A stretch of 64,000 bases of DNA from Bacillota bacterium (lineage in GTDB: Bacteria; Bacillota; Clostridia; Oscillospirales; Acutalibacteraceae), in assembly GCA_023416955.1 (NCBI GenBank), contig JAEZGM010000031.1, forward strand, positions 186,001-250,000, written 5' to 3'. Under the pieces are notes generated by a model. It searched no databases, was not told the origin of the DNA, and saw only the letters and a list, made by a program, of their open reading frames with translations. Made by a program: the position numbers and the translations under genes. Shown one piece after another: positions 27,077 through 35,335 of the stretch; position 1 is the stretch's first letter; every line of letters starts with the position of its first letter.

Positions 27077-28813
27077 GTGCATTTTTTGAAAATCAAAGTT
27101 TACCGCAATAATTTTATCATCTCTATTTCCTCTCTGCTGATCATCTGCATCGTGCTGGGGTACTGGCTTTGCGGCATGGTGATCAACGACCAGGTGCAGA
27201 AGAACGATACGGCAGCGCTAAACACCTTTAACCGGATTGAATCCAGCCTTGACCTGACAGAAAGCAAAATTGACAACTATGTTCTGTACCTCTATTCCAA
27301 TAAGGCGCTGCTCCGGGATTTCCTCCGCTTTTTCGGAAATGATGCGGAAACCTACCTGACACTGCGGCTTGACAGTCAGGACGCGGAGCAGGATTCTTTT
27401 TTGGATGATCTTCAGCAGTTTGTCGCCAATAACCAGTACGCGGTGAAGGAAACCGCTTTTCAGTCCTCGTCATCGCTCAACCTGATGTATTTTATGGAAA
27501 ATCAGGGAACCGCGCTGCGTTTTCGACTGCCCCGTGGCAGCTCCGTACTATCGGATAACGACATTGGCTTCGGCTACATTTATACCAGGGAACTGATGAA
27601 TCCGCAGAAAGTTGCCCAGCCGCTGGGTGAAATCCGCTTTGTGATTAATGCCGAGAAAGCAGTCAAAGATTCTGCCGACAGCGGCATTGGCAAAATAGCG
27701 GTTATGAGCGAGAAAAGCGCGCTGTATTATCCGGCAAAACCGGACGCGGGGCGCAAGGATAACTTTGAGCAGATTTACCGCACTTCGGGAACCTCGCGCG
27801 GGCGGCTTCACAACGGGCTGTTCAACACACTGTATTACAGCGTGTTTGATTCCAAGACGCATGGATACAAATATGTATCGACAATCGGTACATGGGAAAT
27901 TGTTGAAAACAATCAATCGCTTTTTATTCTGATTATCGCGGGAATCTTCTTCATTTTTACCGTAATGACCGTTGTAATCGCGGCGTATATGACAAGGGAC
28001 GCCCGGTATCTGAGCCGGATGTTGGATACAATCGGCGAAGCGAAAAAGGGGAATTTCCACAGGATGAAACTGGGCCGCCGCGACGATGAGCTGTACATGA
28101 TTGCGCAGGAGCTGAACGACATGTACACGCAGCTGAACAGTTATATTGAAACGGAGTATAAGCTGAAGCTGGAACAAAAAAATACGGAAATGAAGATGCT
28201 GCAGCGGCAGGTTAATCCGCATTTTTTGTATAATACGCTTGAAATTATCCGCTCATGCGCACTGGTGAACCGCGACGATCAGGTTGCGGATGCCATTGCC
28301 AATCTCGGCGCAATGTTTCGCGACGTGGTAAAACGCGAGGATGTTATCGCCATTGAGCAGGAGCTTGAAATATTATCCCGTTACCTGAAAATTATGGAAT
28401 TCAAGTTTGCGGGTTCATTCTATTACCAGATTGACGTTCCGGAGGAAATCCGGGCGCTGAAAACCGTAAAGCTTTGGCTGCAGCCGCTCTGTGAAAACTT
28501 TTTTGTACACGGGTACGATAAGAGCTGTGAATTTAACCTCCTGATCGTCCGCGGAAAAGTGGAAGCCGCCGCGTATGTCATTGAAGTATCTGACAACGGA
28601 CAAAACATTGAACCGGATAAGCTGGCGGAGCTTAACCACCGTCTTCTTGATGGCACGGAGGATCCGGGGGGAAGCATCGGATTGATCAATGTCTGTACCA
28701 GACTGCGGTACTTCTACAACAACCGGCTCACGATGAAAATTTTCAACAATACGGAAGCCGGAGTTACGGTTTCAGTACGGATCGGAAAGGAGGGCGGGGA
28801 ATGTACCGACTGA
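27077..28813 (+). CDS. YesM-like sensor histidine kinase
   Basis: The 578-residue membrane kinase has an N-terminal transmembrane segment (about 12-34), an extracellular sensor region of about 240 residues, a second transmembrane segment (about 280-305), a HAMP linker, the His_kinase domain with QVNPHFLYNTLE (His at about 382) and a C-terminal HATPase with SDNGQ and GGSIGLINV. This LytS/YesM class pairs with AraC-type regulators to control glycan uptake. A GTG start lies six bases after GGGAGGGG. The response regulator gene overlaps its end by 13 bases. Confidence 0.94.
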   Translation: MHFLKIKVYRNNFIISISSLLIICIVLGYWLCGMVINDQVQKNDTAALNTFNRIESSLDLTESKIDNYVLYLYSNKALLRDFLRFFGNDAETYLTLRLDSQDAEQDSFLDDLQQFVANNQYAVKETAFQSSSSLNLMYFMENQGTALRFRLPRGSSVLSDNDIGFGYIYTRELMNPQKVAQPLGEIRFVINAEKAVKDSADSGIGKIAVMSEKSALYYPAKPDAGRKDNFEQIYRTSGTSRGRLHNGLFNTLYYSVFDSKTHGYKYVSTIGTWEIVENNQSLFILIIAGIFFIFTVMTVVIAAYMTRDARYLSRMLDTIGEAKKGNFHRMKLGRRDDELYMIAQELNDMYTQLNSYIETEYKLKLEQKNTEMKMLQRQVNPHFLYNTLEIIRSCALVNRDDQVADAIANLGAMFRDVVKREDVIAIEQELEILSRYLKIMEFKFAGSFYYQIDVPEEIRALKTVKLWLQPLCENFFVHGYDKSCEFNLLIVRGKVEAAAYVIEVSDNGQNIEPDKLAELNHRLLDGTEDPGGSIGLINVCTRLRYFYNNRLTMKIFNNTEAGVTVSVRIGKEGGECTD

Positions 28814-29559
28814 TGATCGTGGACGACGAGCCTCAGATTATCGAAGGAATCAGACGTATGCTGGACTGGGAATCCTATGGCGTCGACCGGATTGTAACGG
28901 CGACGAACGGCAGCGAAGCAATTGAAAAGACAATGGAGTTCCAGCCCCATATCGGTATTTTTGACGTGTGTATCGGTGACCAGCGCGGTTACGAGCTGAT
29001 TGAGAAGCTAAATACCTTGGAAGTACCCACAAAGTATATCATGATCAGCGGCTATGATGAATTTGAATTTGCGCGCCGTGCAATCCACGCCGGTGCAAAG
29101 GACTACCTGATGAAGCCGGTCGACCGGAATGAACTGCGCCGTGCGGTCGAAAAAGTAATCACGGAGGATTTTCACGGAACCATCATCGCGCCGGTGTCCG
29201 AGGAAGAGGATATTGACCCCGTTCTGGGAATGCCGTACACCACGCTTTCCAATCTGACCTGTAAAGTGCTGCTGATTGTAAAGGCGGAATACGGCGGCAA
29301 CCTGAACCTGAGCGTTATCGCGGAAAAGTTCAAGATGAACAGCAACTATCTGGGGCATATTTTTTTGAAGGAAACACGTTTGAAATTCTCTGAGTATTTA
29401 ATGGCTTACCGAATGCTGCAGGCCAAAAAACTGATTGAATCAACGGACGACAAAATCTATTTTATTGCAAAACGGGTGGGTTACGAAAACAGCAACTATT
29501 TTTATGCGCATTTCCGAAGCTTTTTCAATCAGTCGCCGACTGATCTGCGCAGGCCGTGA
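28801..29559 (+). CDS. AraC-type response regulator (YesN-like) paired with the kinase
   Basis: The 252-residue protein has a receiver domain (LMIVDDEPQ, phospho-acceptor Asp in IFDVCIGD, Lys in YLMKP) and a C-terminal AraC DNA-binding domain ending SPTDLRRP. It overlaps the kinase gene, so the two form a cognate pair. Roughly half of its residues match the unpaired regulator at 19473, including the unusual FDVCIG segment in place of the usual LDIxMP. It is followed after 43 bases by a binding-protein gene. Confidence 0.94.
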   Translation: MYRLMIVDDEPQIIEGIRRMLDWESYGVDRIVTATNGSEAIEKTMEFQPHIGIFDVCIGDQRGYELIEKLNTLEVPTKYIMISGYDEFEFARRAIHAGAKDYLMKPVDRNELRRAVEKVITEDFHGTIIAPVSEEEDIDPVLGMPYTTLSNLTCKVLLIVKAEYGGNLNLSVIAEKFKMNSNYLGHIFLKETRLKFSEYLMAYRMLQAKKLIESTDDKIYFIAKRVGYENSNYFYAHFRSFFNQSPTDLRRP

Positions 29560-29602
29560 ATGCGGTTCAACCATGCTTTTGCGTGAAAACGGGAGATTCA
29601 TT

Positions 29603-31096
29603 ATGAAACTGAAACAAATCATAAGTCTTGCGCTGGCGGCGGTTCTGCTTGCTTTCTCGGTTTCCGGCTGCGGTGCGAAAAACGGTACGCCCTCCGGCGG
29701 CACGGTGCAGGCTTCCTCTGCGTCCCAATCCAGCCCGGTACAGCTGATCTATTACACCATCGGAAATCCCGACCCGGATTTACAGGCGGTGAACGACGAG
29801 CTCAACAAGCTGCTGCTGAAAAAAATAGGGATTACCGTGCAATACAAGAAAATTGCGTGGAGCGATTACGGTACCAGAATGTCTGCGTTGATTAACAGCG
29901 GGGCAAACTATGATATTATGTTTGCGAGCGAGCTTGACCAGGGTAATTACGCCGGAAACGCCGGGAAGGGCGTGTGGCTCGACCTGACCGATTATCTGCA
30001 AAAAGACGGAAAAGCGATGTACAGTATGATAGATCCCCTTTTCTGGGAGGGCGTAAAAATCAACGGCAGGATATACGGTGTGCCTACCAACAAGGAAATT
30101 GCGGTGCCTGAGTGGTGGATGTACCCGCAGGAGCTGGTCGATAAATATCATATTCAAATTGACAAATACCAAACACTCGAATCCCTCGAGCCGCTTTTGG
30201 CGAAAATCAAAAAGGAAGAGCCAGATTGGCAGCCCATGGAGCTCGACAAAAACGCCAATAACTTTTTTTCTCTGGATGGTTACGAATATCTCATTACCAA
30301 AGAGATTCCGCTGATGGTTCGGTCTGGTGACCCTTCGGCAAGGGTTGTTAATATTTTTGATACGGATTTGGCGCGGCGGACACTTGCCACGCTGCGCGGC
30401 TATTACCAGTCGGGATATATTAACGAGGACGCAGCGCTGAGAAGCAGCAGCAGCCTGGAACGCGGGGCAAAGGTCTTTTGGAAGGAGGCGGGCGGCGGCC
30501 CGTATTCCGATATCAGCTGGTCGTCTGATCGCGGCTACCGTTTGGTCGCGCAGCAGGTGTCAAAAGCCACCGTAACTTCCGAATCCACACGCGGCGGTAT
30601 TATGACCGTGAACGTGCGCACCAAGTATCCGAAAGAGTGCGTTCAGTTCCTGAATTTGCTCAACACAGACCCGGAGGTGCGCAACCTGATCAATTACGGT
30701 ATTGAAGGAACCCATTATCGGCTGGATCAGAACAATCAGGTTGTAAGAACCAGCAGCCGTTACTCCGGTGTGCAGTATACACAGGGGAACTGGTTTATTC
30801 TAAATACTGTGGCGGGTGAGCCGATAGATAAATGGGATAAATACCGGGAGTTTAACCGCGGAGCGGTTAAATCAGAGATTTTGGGCTTCACAGCGGATAC
30901 GTCAAAAATGCAGGATAAGGTCGCGGCAATCATGCAGGTGTGGTCAAAGTACTACCCAGGGCTGATGACCGGAAGCGTTGACCCGAACGTGCAGCTGCCT
31001 AAGTTCCTGTCGGAATTAAAGTCCGCCGGGATTGACGATGTGCGGTTGGAGCTGCAAAGGCAGCTGGATGACTGGAAGCGAAAGTCGAAGCAGTAA
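29603..31096 (+). CDS. oligosaccharide-binding lipoprotein (LplA type), without its own permeases
   Basis: About 497 residues with a lipoprotein signal (lipobox VSGC at about residue 22) and an LplA-like mature part (VKINGRIYGVPTNKE, YSDISWSSDRGY). The ATG at 29603 follows GGGAG; translation from 29435 would run through the regulator gene. Paralogous to the binding protein at 17836. Since no permease follows, it may feed the LplB/LplC channel at 15891-17786 or act as an accessory sensor for the kinase with which it is cotranscribed. Confidence 0.9.
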   Translation: MKLKQIISLALAAVLLAFSVSGCGAKNGTPSGGTVQASSASQSSPVQLIYYTIGNPDPDLQAVNDELNKLLLKKIGITVQYKKIAWSDYGTRMSALINSGANYDIMFASELDQGNYAGNAGKGVWLDLTDYLQKDGKAMYSMIDPLFWEGVKINGRIYGVPTNKEIAVPEWWMYPQELVDKYHIQIDKYQTLESLEPLLAKIKKEEPDWQPMELDKNANNFFSLDGYEYLITKEIPLMVRSGDPSARVVNIFDTDLARRTLATLRGYYQSGYINEDAALRSSSSLERGAKVFWKEAGGGPYSDISWSSDRGYRLVAQQVSKATVTSESTRGGIMTVNVRTKYPKECVQFLNLLNTDPEVRNLINYGIEGTHYRLDQNNQVVRTSSRYSGVQYTQGNWFILNTVAGEPIDKWDKYREFNRGAVKSEILGFTADTSKMQDKVAAIMQVWSKYYPGLMTGSVDPNVQLPKFLSELKSAGIDDVRLELQRQLDDWKRKSKQ

Positions 31097-31144
31097 GGTT
31101 GGGCGGCGCGGCATATAAAAATATTGCAGGCAGGGGGATTTTCC

Positions 31145-31864
31145 ATGAATGAAGTAATAAAGCAGCTTCGGGAGCGAAAATCGGCGCGGGTGTTTGAAGA
31201 GAAACCGGTTCCGCAGGCTGTAAAAGACGAGCTGATTGCGTCGGCCTTTGAGGCGCCGACTGCCGGAAATATGATGCTTTATACCATTATTGACGTCACA
31301 GATGAAGAAATCAAGCAGCAGCTCGCTGTCCTTTGCGACAATCAGCCGTTTATAGCCAAAGCACCGGTTGTTTTGGTGTTTTTGGCGGACTATCAGCGCT
31401 GGTACGACACATTCGTTGCCGCGGGTGAACGGCCCCGGAAACCCGGGTACGGCGACCTGCTGCTTTCCTGTGCCGATGCCCTGATCGCCGCGCAGAATAC
31501 CGTTACCGCAGCTCACTCGCTTGGGCTCGGTTCCTGCTATATTGGGGATATTATTGAGAACTGTGAATCTGTGAGCGAACTGCTCGCGCTGCCGGAATAC
31601 ACGGTTCCCGCCGCGATGCTGGTCTATGGCTACCCGACACAGCAGCAGCTCGAGCGAAAAAAACCGGTTCGGTTTGACAAAAGCCATATTGTTCATACAA
31701 ATGTCTACCGCAGGATGCCGCCGGCTGAATTGCTTGACATGTATTCTGAAACCGGTACGAGGGAGAGTATTCACGGGTTCTGTGAAAGAAAATATATGTC
31801 CGATTTTTCGTTGGAGATGAGTCGTTCCGCGGAAAAGTATTTAAAGCACTATAGTACGCCCTGA
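31145..31864 (+). CDS. nitroreductase family protein
   Basis: About 239 residues of an FMN-dependent nitroreductase-like flavoprotein: the N-terminal RKSARVFEEKPVP segment binds the FMN phosphate, EAPTAGNMM the isoalloxazine side, and GLGSCYIGDI is the central conserved block. The C-terminus carries an extra cysteine-containing tail (FCERKY). Cytoplasmic oxidoreductase of unknown substrate. It lies 48 bases after the binding-protein gene and may be cotranscribed. The ATG at 31145 follows GGGGG. Confidence 0.85.
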   Translation: MNEVIKQLRERKSARVFEEKPVPQAVKDELIASAFEAPTAGNMMLYTIIDVTDEEIKQQLAVLCDNQPFIAKAPVVLVFLADYQRWYDTFVAAGERPRKPGYGDLLLSCADALIAAQNTVTAAHSLGLGSCYIGDIIENCESVSELLALPEYTVPAAMLVYGYPTQQQLERKKPVRFDKSHIVHTNVYRRMPPAELLDMYSETGTRESIHGFCERKYMSDFSLEMSRSAEKYLKHYSTP

Positions 31865-31894
31865 CAGAACGAAACAGCCGGCACTTCCTCTGAA

Positions 31895-31965
31895 TATAGT
31901 CAGTTCATTTGAAAACAGAACCAATCTCCATTTTTCTGGATGTTTTCTAAAGTTAACTGACTATA
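31895..31965 (-). repeat. 71-bp MITE-like palindromic element, copy 3 (inverted)
   Basis: Inverted copy of the element at 1450, again exactly 71 bp, starting TATAGTCAGTTCATTTGAAA and ending TTAACTGACTATA. It lies 30 bases after the nitroreductase stop codon. Confidence 0.9.
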
Positions 31966-32008
31966 CTCCTTGAAATTAGCCGATGACTACTATATAATCT
32001 ATTTTTAA

Positions 32009-32090
32009 GTAAACGATGATTCAGCCGCAGTAATTCGGACCGCAAAATATTGGACTGAATAGCTTCGGAATTGCTTTAATCAGCGGTTAC
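32009..32090 (-). repeat. second palindromic repeat family, copy B (82 bp)
   Basis: Read on the minus strand it begins GTAACCGCTGATTAAAGCAA and ends AATCATCGTTTAC. It aligns almost throughout with the 89-bp copy at 33418-33506 in the opposite orientation. Its ends form an imperfect terminal inverted repeat (GTAACCGCTGATT against GTAAACGATGATT). Confidence 0.8.
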
Positions 32091-32353
32091 ATACCTTAAC
32101 GGTGCGCTTTTATTTCAATACACAGCAAATGATATATTTTTTGCTTTAGGAAGGGCTATGCCGGAATTCGATTTGTTGTTTCAGGAAGCCGAGGCCTCTT
32201 AATTTTAAGCGGGCCTGAGCGTCTAATGAATGGATTCGATTCTTACTATCTTTAAAATTGGGGATGAAATATTTCCTGATGTCAACTGCGGTGCATATAC
32301 AATGTCAAGATGAAGATATACAGTGCTGACCCCTTCAGATCGGAGAATCTGAT
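32091..32353. other. non-coding stretch with two tiny reading frames
   Basis: No family-level gene is visible. A 14-codon frame at 32158-32202 has a good AGGAAGGG ribosome site, and a 21-codon frame lies at 32264-32329 without one. Both may be chance or decay products of a former gene. Confidence 0.35.
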
Positions 32354-32689
32354 TTGAATTATTCTATAGAATTGCGTATGGAATTGCCGGGAAAAGAGTT
32401 CGTCTCCATGGGCGAACCACATACAATCCCGTGGGAAAACCGCGACCTGGTCGAAGCGAGCAGCGGCCTGTCCTTTGTGAATGAGGAGAGCGTTGGCCTT
32501 GCTTCTTCAATGGCTGCGAAGCTGGAAAAAGGGATCTGGGAACTTACGAATTGCCCGGACTGTTATCAACAGTATGAGGTAAAACATGGCTTAGGCACCG
32601 TAAAAGAGATGCTGGCCTTTTACCGCAGCCTGTTGCAGGATTGCCATGATCATCCGTTTGCTTCGCTGTATGGCGAAGTGACGGAATAA
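32354..32689 (+). CDS. small protein of unknown function
   Basis: A 111-residue soluble, acidic protein not recognised. It has no signal peptide or membrane segment. A CPDCYQQYEV stretch (about 75-84) with two cysteines could bind metal but is a single pair. A TTG start lies eight bases after GGAG. It lies 49 bases upstream of the Nim-like gene, and the pair is bracketed by inverted copies of the second palindromic repeat. Codon use looks like that of its neighbours, which supports a real gene. Confidence 0.6.
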   Translation: MNYSIELRMELPGKEFVSMGEPHTIPWENRDLVEASSGLSFVNEESVGLASSMAAKLEKGIWELTNCPDCYQQYEVKHGLGTVKEMLAFYRSLLQDCHDHPFASLYGEVTE

Positions 32690-32738
32690 CCGACCGGAAA
32701 AATACGGAATGAAATTATAGCGGAGGGAATTGCATTTT

Positions 32739-33209
32739 ATGAGAAGAGCGGACAGACAGGTTACCGATTTGGCCGAGATTGAGAAGATTGTACAGAATTG
32801 CGATGTGTGCAGATTGGGTCTGTGCAGCGACGAAATGCCCTATGTGGTGCCGATGAACTTCGGTTATCGGCTTGACGGGGAATCGCTCACATTGTATTTC
32901 CACTGTGCGGGTGAAGGGAAAAAGCTGGACATCATCCGTCAAAACGCAAACGCGTTCTTTGAAATGGACTGTGGGCATCAGCTGGTGCAGGGAAAGATGG
33001 GCTGCGACTGGTCCATGAATTATGAAAGTGTGATGGGCAGCGGAGCCATTGTATTTTTGGAAGACCCGCAGGAGAAAACGGAAGCGCTGGCGTGTATGAT
33101 GGAGCATTACGCGGGCAGAGCAGACTTCGAATTTTCCCCGGCTATGTTGCGGGCAGTGACCGTTTTAAAATTGACTGCCGATGCCTTTACCGCGAAAAAG
33201 CGGAAATAG
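32739..33209 (+). CDS. pyridoxamine 5'-phosphate oxidase-like FMN protein (Nim family)
   Basis: About 156 residues of the split-barrel flavin-binding fold. LGLCSDEMPYVVPMNFGY and LYFHCAGEGKKLDIIRQN are the hallmark segments of NimA-like nitroimidazole reductases and related proteins. Cytoplasmic, probably a dimeric flavin reductase. The ATG at 32739 is used because GGAGGG lies 11 bases upstream, while an earlier TTG directly touches that site. It follows the unknown gene and precedes a strong terminator. Confidence 0.85.
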   Translation: MRRADRQVTDLAEIEKIVQNCDVCRLGLCSDEMPYVVPMNFGYRLDGESLTLYFHCAGEGKKLDIIRQNANAFFEMDCGHQLVQGKMGCDWSMNYESVMGSGAIVFLEDPQEKTEALACMMEHYAGRADFEFSPAMLRAVTVLKLTADAFTAKKRK

Positions 33210-33242
33210 CAATCAACATAAATGAACTGGCTGTGACCATGT

Positions 33243-33303
33243 AACCAGCAGAATGAAGCATGCAGGAATAAACCTTGCATGGTTCGTTTCTGCTGGTTTT
33301 TGT
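33243..33303 (+). terminator. terminator after the Nim-like gene
   Basis: AACCAGCAGAA pairs with TTCTGCTGGTT and an inner ATGCAGG/CCTTGCAT stem continues the hairpin; TTTTTG follows. Confidence 0.75.
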
Positions 33304-33356
33304 GTAATTATTGCAAATTTCCAGGATTTAAAAAGCGCAAACATGAATAATTGCTA

Positions 33357-33385
33357 TTGAAAACTTGCAAATAACGTGCTAGAAT
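33357..33385 (+). promoter_or_regulatory. promoter of the peptide importer operon
   Basis: TTGAAA (33357-33362) and TAGAAT (33380-33385) are exactly 17 bases apart. The transcript would begin near 33392 and carry the palindromic repeat at 33418-33506 in its leader. Confidence 0.7.
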
Positions 33386-33417
33386 AATTTTGTTTTCAAG
33401 TAATGGCGCTGAATTAG

Positions 33418-33506
33418 GTAACCGCTGATTAAAGCAATTCTGAAGCCGTTCAGTTCAGCATTTTCGCGGCTTCGAATTGCTGTCTGACGACTTAATCATC
33501 GTTTAC
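33418..33506 (+). repeat. second palindromic repeat family, copy A (89 bp)
   Basis: It begins GTAACCGCTGATTAAAGCAA and ends TTAATCATCGTTTAC. Inside, AGCAATTC/GAAGCC arms and GGCTTCGAATTGCT make it nearly palindromic along its length, so the RNA would fold into one long hairpin. Partner copy at 32009-32090 in inverse orientation. Confidence 0.8.
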
Positions 33507-33614
33507 CTAGAAAGTTAGCGCCACCCTTTTTATCCTTTTGTTTTATCGAGTTAAAGCTTTTAAGCACAACATCGATGCAGCAACCCCATGAAAAATATGG
33601 AAAAGAGGATTTTT

Positions 33615-35231
33615 ATGAAAAAAATCAAAAGTGCCCTGTCACTTGCGGTGGCTGCCGTGATGGTATGCGCCAGCTTAACCGCCTGTTCTGCCCCTACCAG
33701 AAACGGCGCGGAAGCATCTTCTGCCGGTTCGGCGGCTTCAGGCAGCGCTAGTCAGGATACTGCGTCAAAAAGCAAGGAACAGGATACGCTGATTTATGCG
33801 CAGGGCGCCGACCCCAGAGGACTTGACCCCGCATTGGTAGATGACGGCGAATCCGCGAAGATTACCGGCAATATTTATGAAGGCCTGCTGCAGTACAACA
33901 AAGATTCCACGAAAGTGGAGCCCTGCCTTGCGGAAAGCTGGGACGTCAGCACAGACGGTCTTACATATACCTTCCATCTCAGAAAAGGTGTGAAGTTCCA
34001 GGACGGCACCGACTTTAACGCGGATGCGGTTAAATTTAATATCGACCGGCAGCTGCCGCCGAAGGCGACAGAAGAAATGTCTTACGCCAGCTTTGTTTTC
34101 GGCTCTGTGAAGGATGTTCAGGTCGTTGACGAGAACACCGTAAAAATCAATATGAAAGAGCCCTGCACGCCGTTCCTCAACAACCTTGCCATGAGCCTCG
34201 GCGCGCCGATGGTTAGCCCGAAGGCGCTTAAAGACAATAACAACAACGTGAACGAGCATCCGGTCGGTACCGGCCCCTACACCTTTGTCAGCTGGACAAA
34301 AGGCCAGAATGTTGTTCTGAAACGCAATGACAGCTATTGGGGCGATAAGGCCAAAACCCAGAACGTAATCTTCAAATTCATTACTGACAACTCCGCCAGA
34401 GTGGTTGCGTTGAACAACGGCGAAGCGGATATGATTGACGGCATCGACGCAACTGTTGTCAGCCAGATCGAGGGCGCGGGAAATAAGATTTACGAAGCGC
34501 CGGGCATGAACGTAAACTACATGGCGTACAACACCACAAAGAAACCGTTGAACGATGTGAAAGTCCGTACGGCTCTTTCGCAGGCGATCAATGTTCCAGA
34601 ACTGGTCAAGAGCCTGTATCAGGGTTACGCGGAACCCGCAACCTCCGTGCTGCCGACCTTTATGGAAGGCTTTGATAAAAGCATTCAGCAGGTAAGCTTT
34701 GATGCGGCCGCCGCGAAAGCAGCGCTTGCATCCGCCGGCGTAACCAAGCTGCACATTATTACCTATTCCAACCCGAGACCGTACAATACCGCAAACGGCC
34801 AGGCGCTTGCCGAAGCAATTCAGGGTTATTTCAAAGCAGTCGGTGTTACGGCTTCGATTGACGCGTTTGACTGGACGACTTACAAACAGAAGGTGAAAAC
34901 CGGCGATTACGATATCTGCTTCTATGGCTGGAACGGCGATAACGGCGACCCGGATAACTTCATGACGCTGATGTCCATTCAGGATCCGACCCAGAATGTG
35001 GCACATTTCAACAATTCAGAGTACAATGCGCTGATCGCCAAGGGTGTCGCGACTCCGGCCGGCACAGACCGCAACGCGATTTACACCCAGCTTGAGAAGC
35101 TTGCCGCGCAAAACGCGGTGTGGCTCCCGATTTCCCACGCGAAAACCCTTTGCGGCTACCGCAGCAATGTGCAGGGCTTCTATTATCACATGACCGGTGC
35201 TGTGCCGCTGGTCGGTGTGTCGAAGAGCTGA
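33615..35231 (+). CDS. peptide/nickel ABC transporter binding lipoprotein (family 5)
   Basis: About 538 residues. Lipoprotein signal with lipobox LTAC at about residue 24, a Ser/Ala linker, then the DppA/OppA fold: GADPRGLDPALVDDGESAKI, YTFHLRKGVKFQDGT and GTGPYTFVSWTKGQN are diagnostic. It is the first gene of a complete five-gene Opp/Dpp operon. The ATG at 33615 follows AGAGGA. Substrate is probably oligopeptides, though family 5 also includes nickel-, heme- and sugar-binding members. Confidence 0.93.
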   Translation: MKKIKSALSLAVAAVMVCASLTACSAPTRNGAEASSAGSAASGSASQDTASKSKEQDTLIYAQGADPRGLDPALVDDGESAKITGNIYEGLLQYNKDSTKVEPCLAESWDVSTDGLTYTFHLRKGVKFQDGTDFNADAVKFNIDRQLPPKATEEMSYASFVFGSVKDVQVVDENTVKINMKEPCTPFLNNLAMSLGAPMVSPKALKDNNNNVNEHPVGTGPYTFVSWTKGQNVVLKRNDSYWGDKAKTQNVIFKFITDNSARVVALNNGEADMIDGIDATVVSQIEGAGNKIYEAPGMNVNYMAYNTTKKPLNDVKVRTALSQAINVPELVKSLYQGYAEPATSVLPTFMEGFDKSIQQVSFDAAAAKAALASAGVTKLHIITYSNPRPYNTANGQALAEAIQGYFKAVGVTASIDAFDWTTYKQKVKTGDYDICFYGWNGDNGDPDNFMTLMSIQDPTQNVAHFNNSEYNALIAKGVATPAGTDRNAIYTQLEKLAAQNAVWLPISHAKTLCGYRSNVQGFYYHMTGAVPLVGVSKS

Positions 35232-35269
35232 CGCGTGAACAGGATTCGTCTGGCTAAAGTATGATAAAC

Positions 35270-35296
35270 TGCCGGAAGTTGTTTCGACTTCCGGCA
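35270..35296 (+). other. intercistronic hairpin in the peptide importer operon
   Basis: TGCCGGAAGT pairs perfectly with ACTTCCGGCA around seven bases, without an immediate T run. It lies between the binding protein and permease genes, where it could protect the upstream mRNA or attenuate transcription so that the binding protein is made in excess. Confidence 0.6.
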
Positions 35297-35335
35297 ATAC
35301 TCATTTTTCGAGGAATGGAGCGTTAATCAGCTATC

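Noticed and set aside
33220..33235. Partial 71-bp element (AAATGAACTGGCTGTGA)
   Set aside because: About 14 bases resemble the right end of the element, but no body or left end follows.
33765..35006. 413-codon frame antisense to the peptide-binding protein
   Set aside because: Same shadow effect; the plus-strand gene has a lipobox and diagnostic family 5 motifs.
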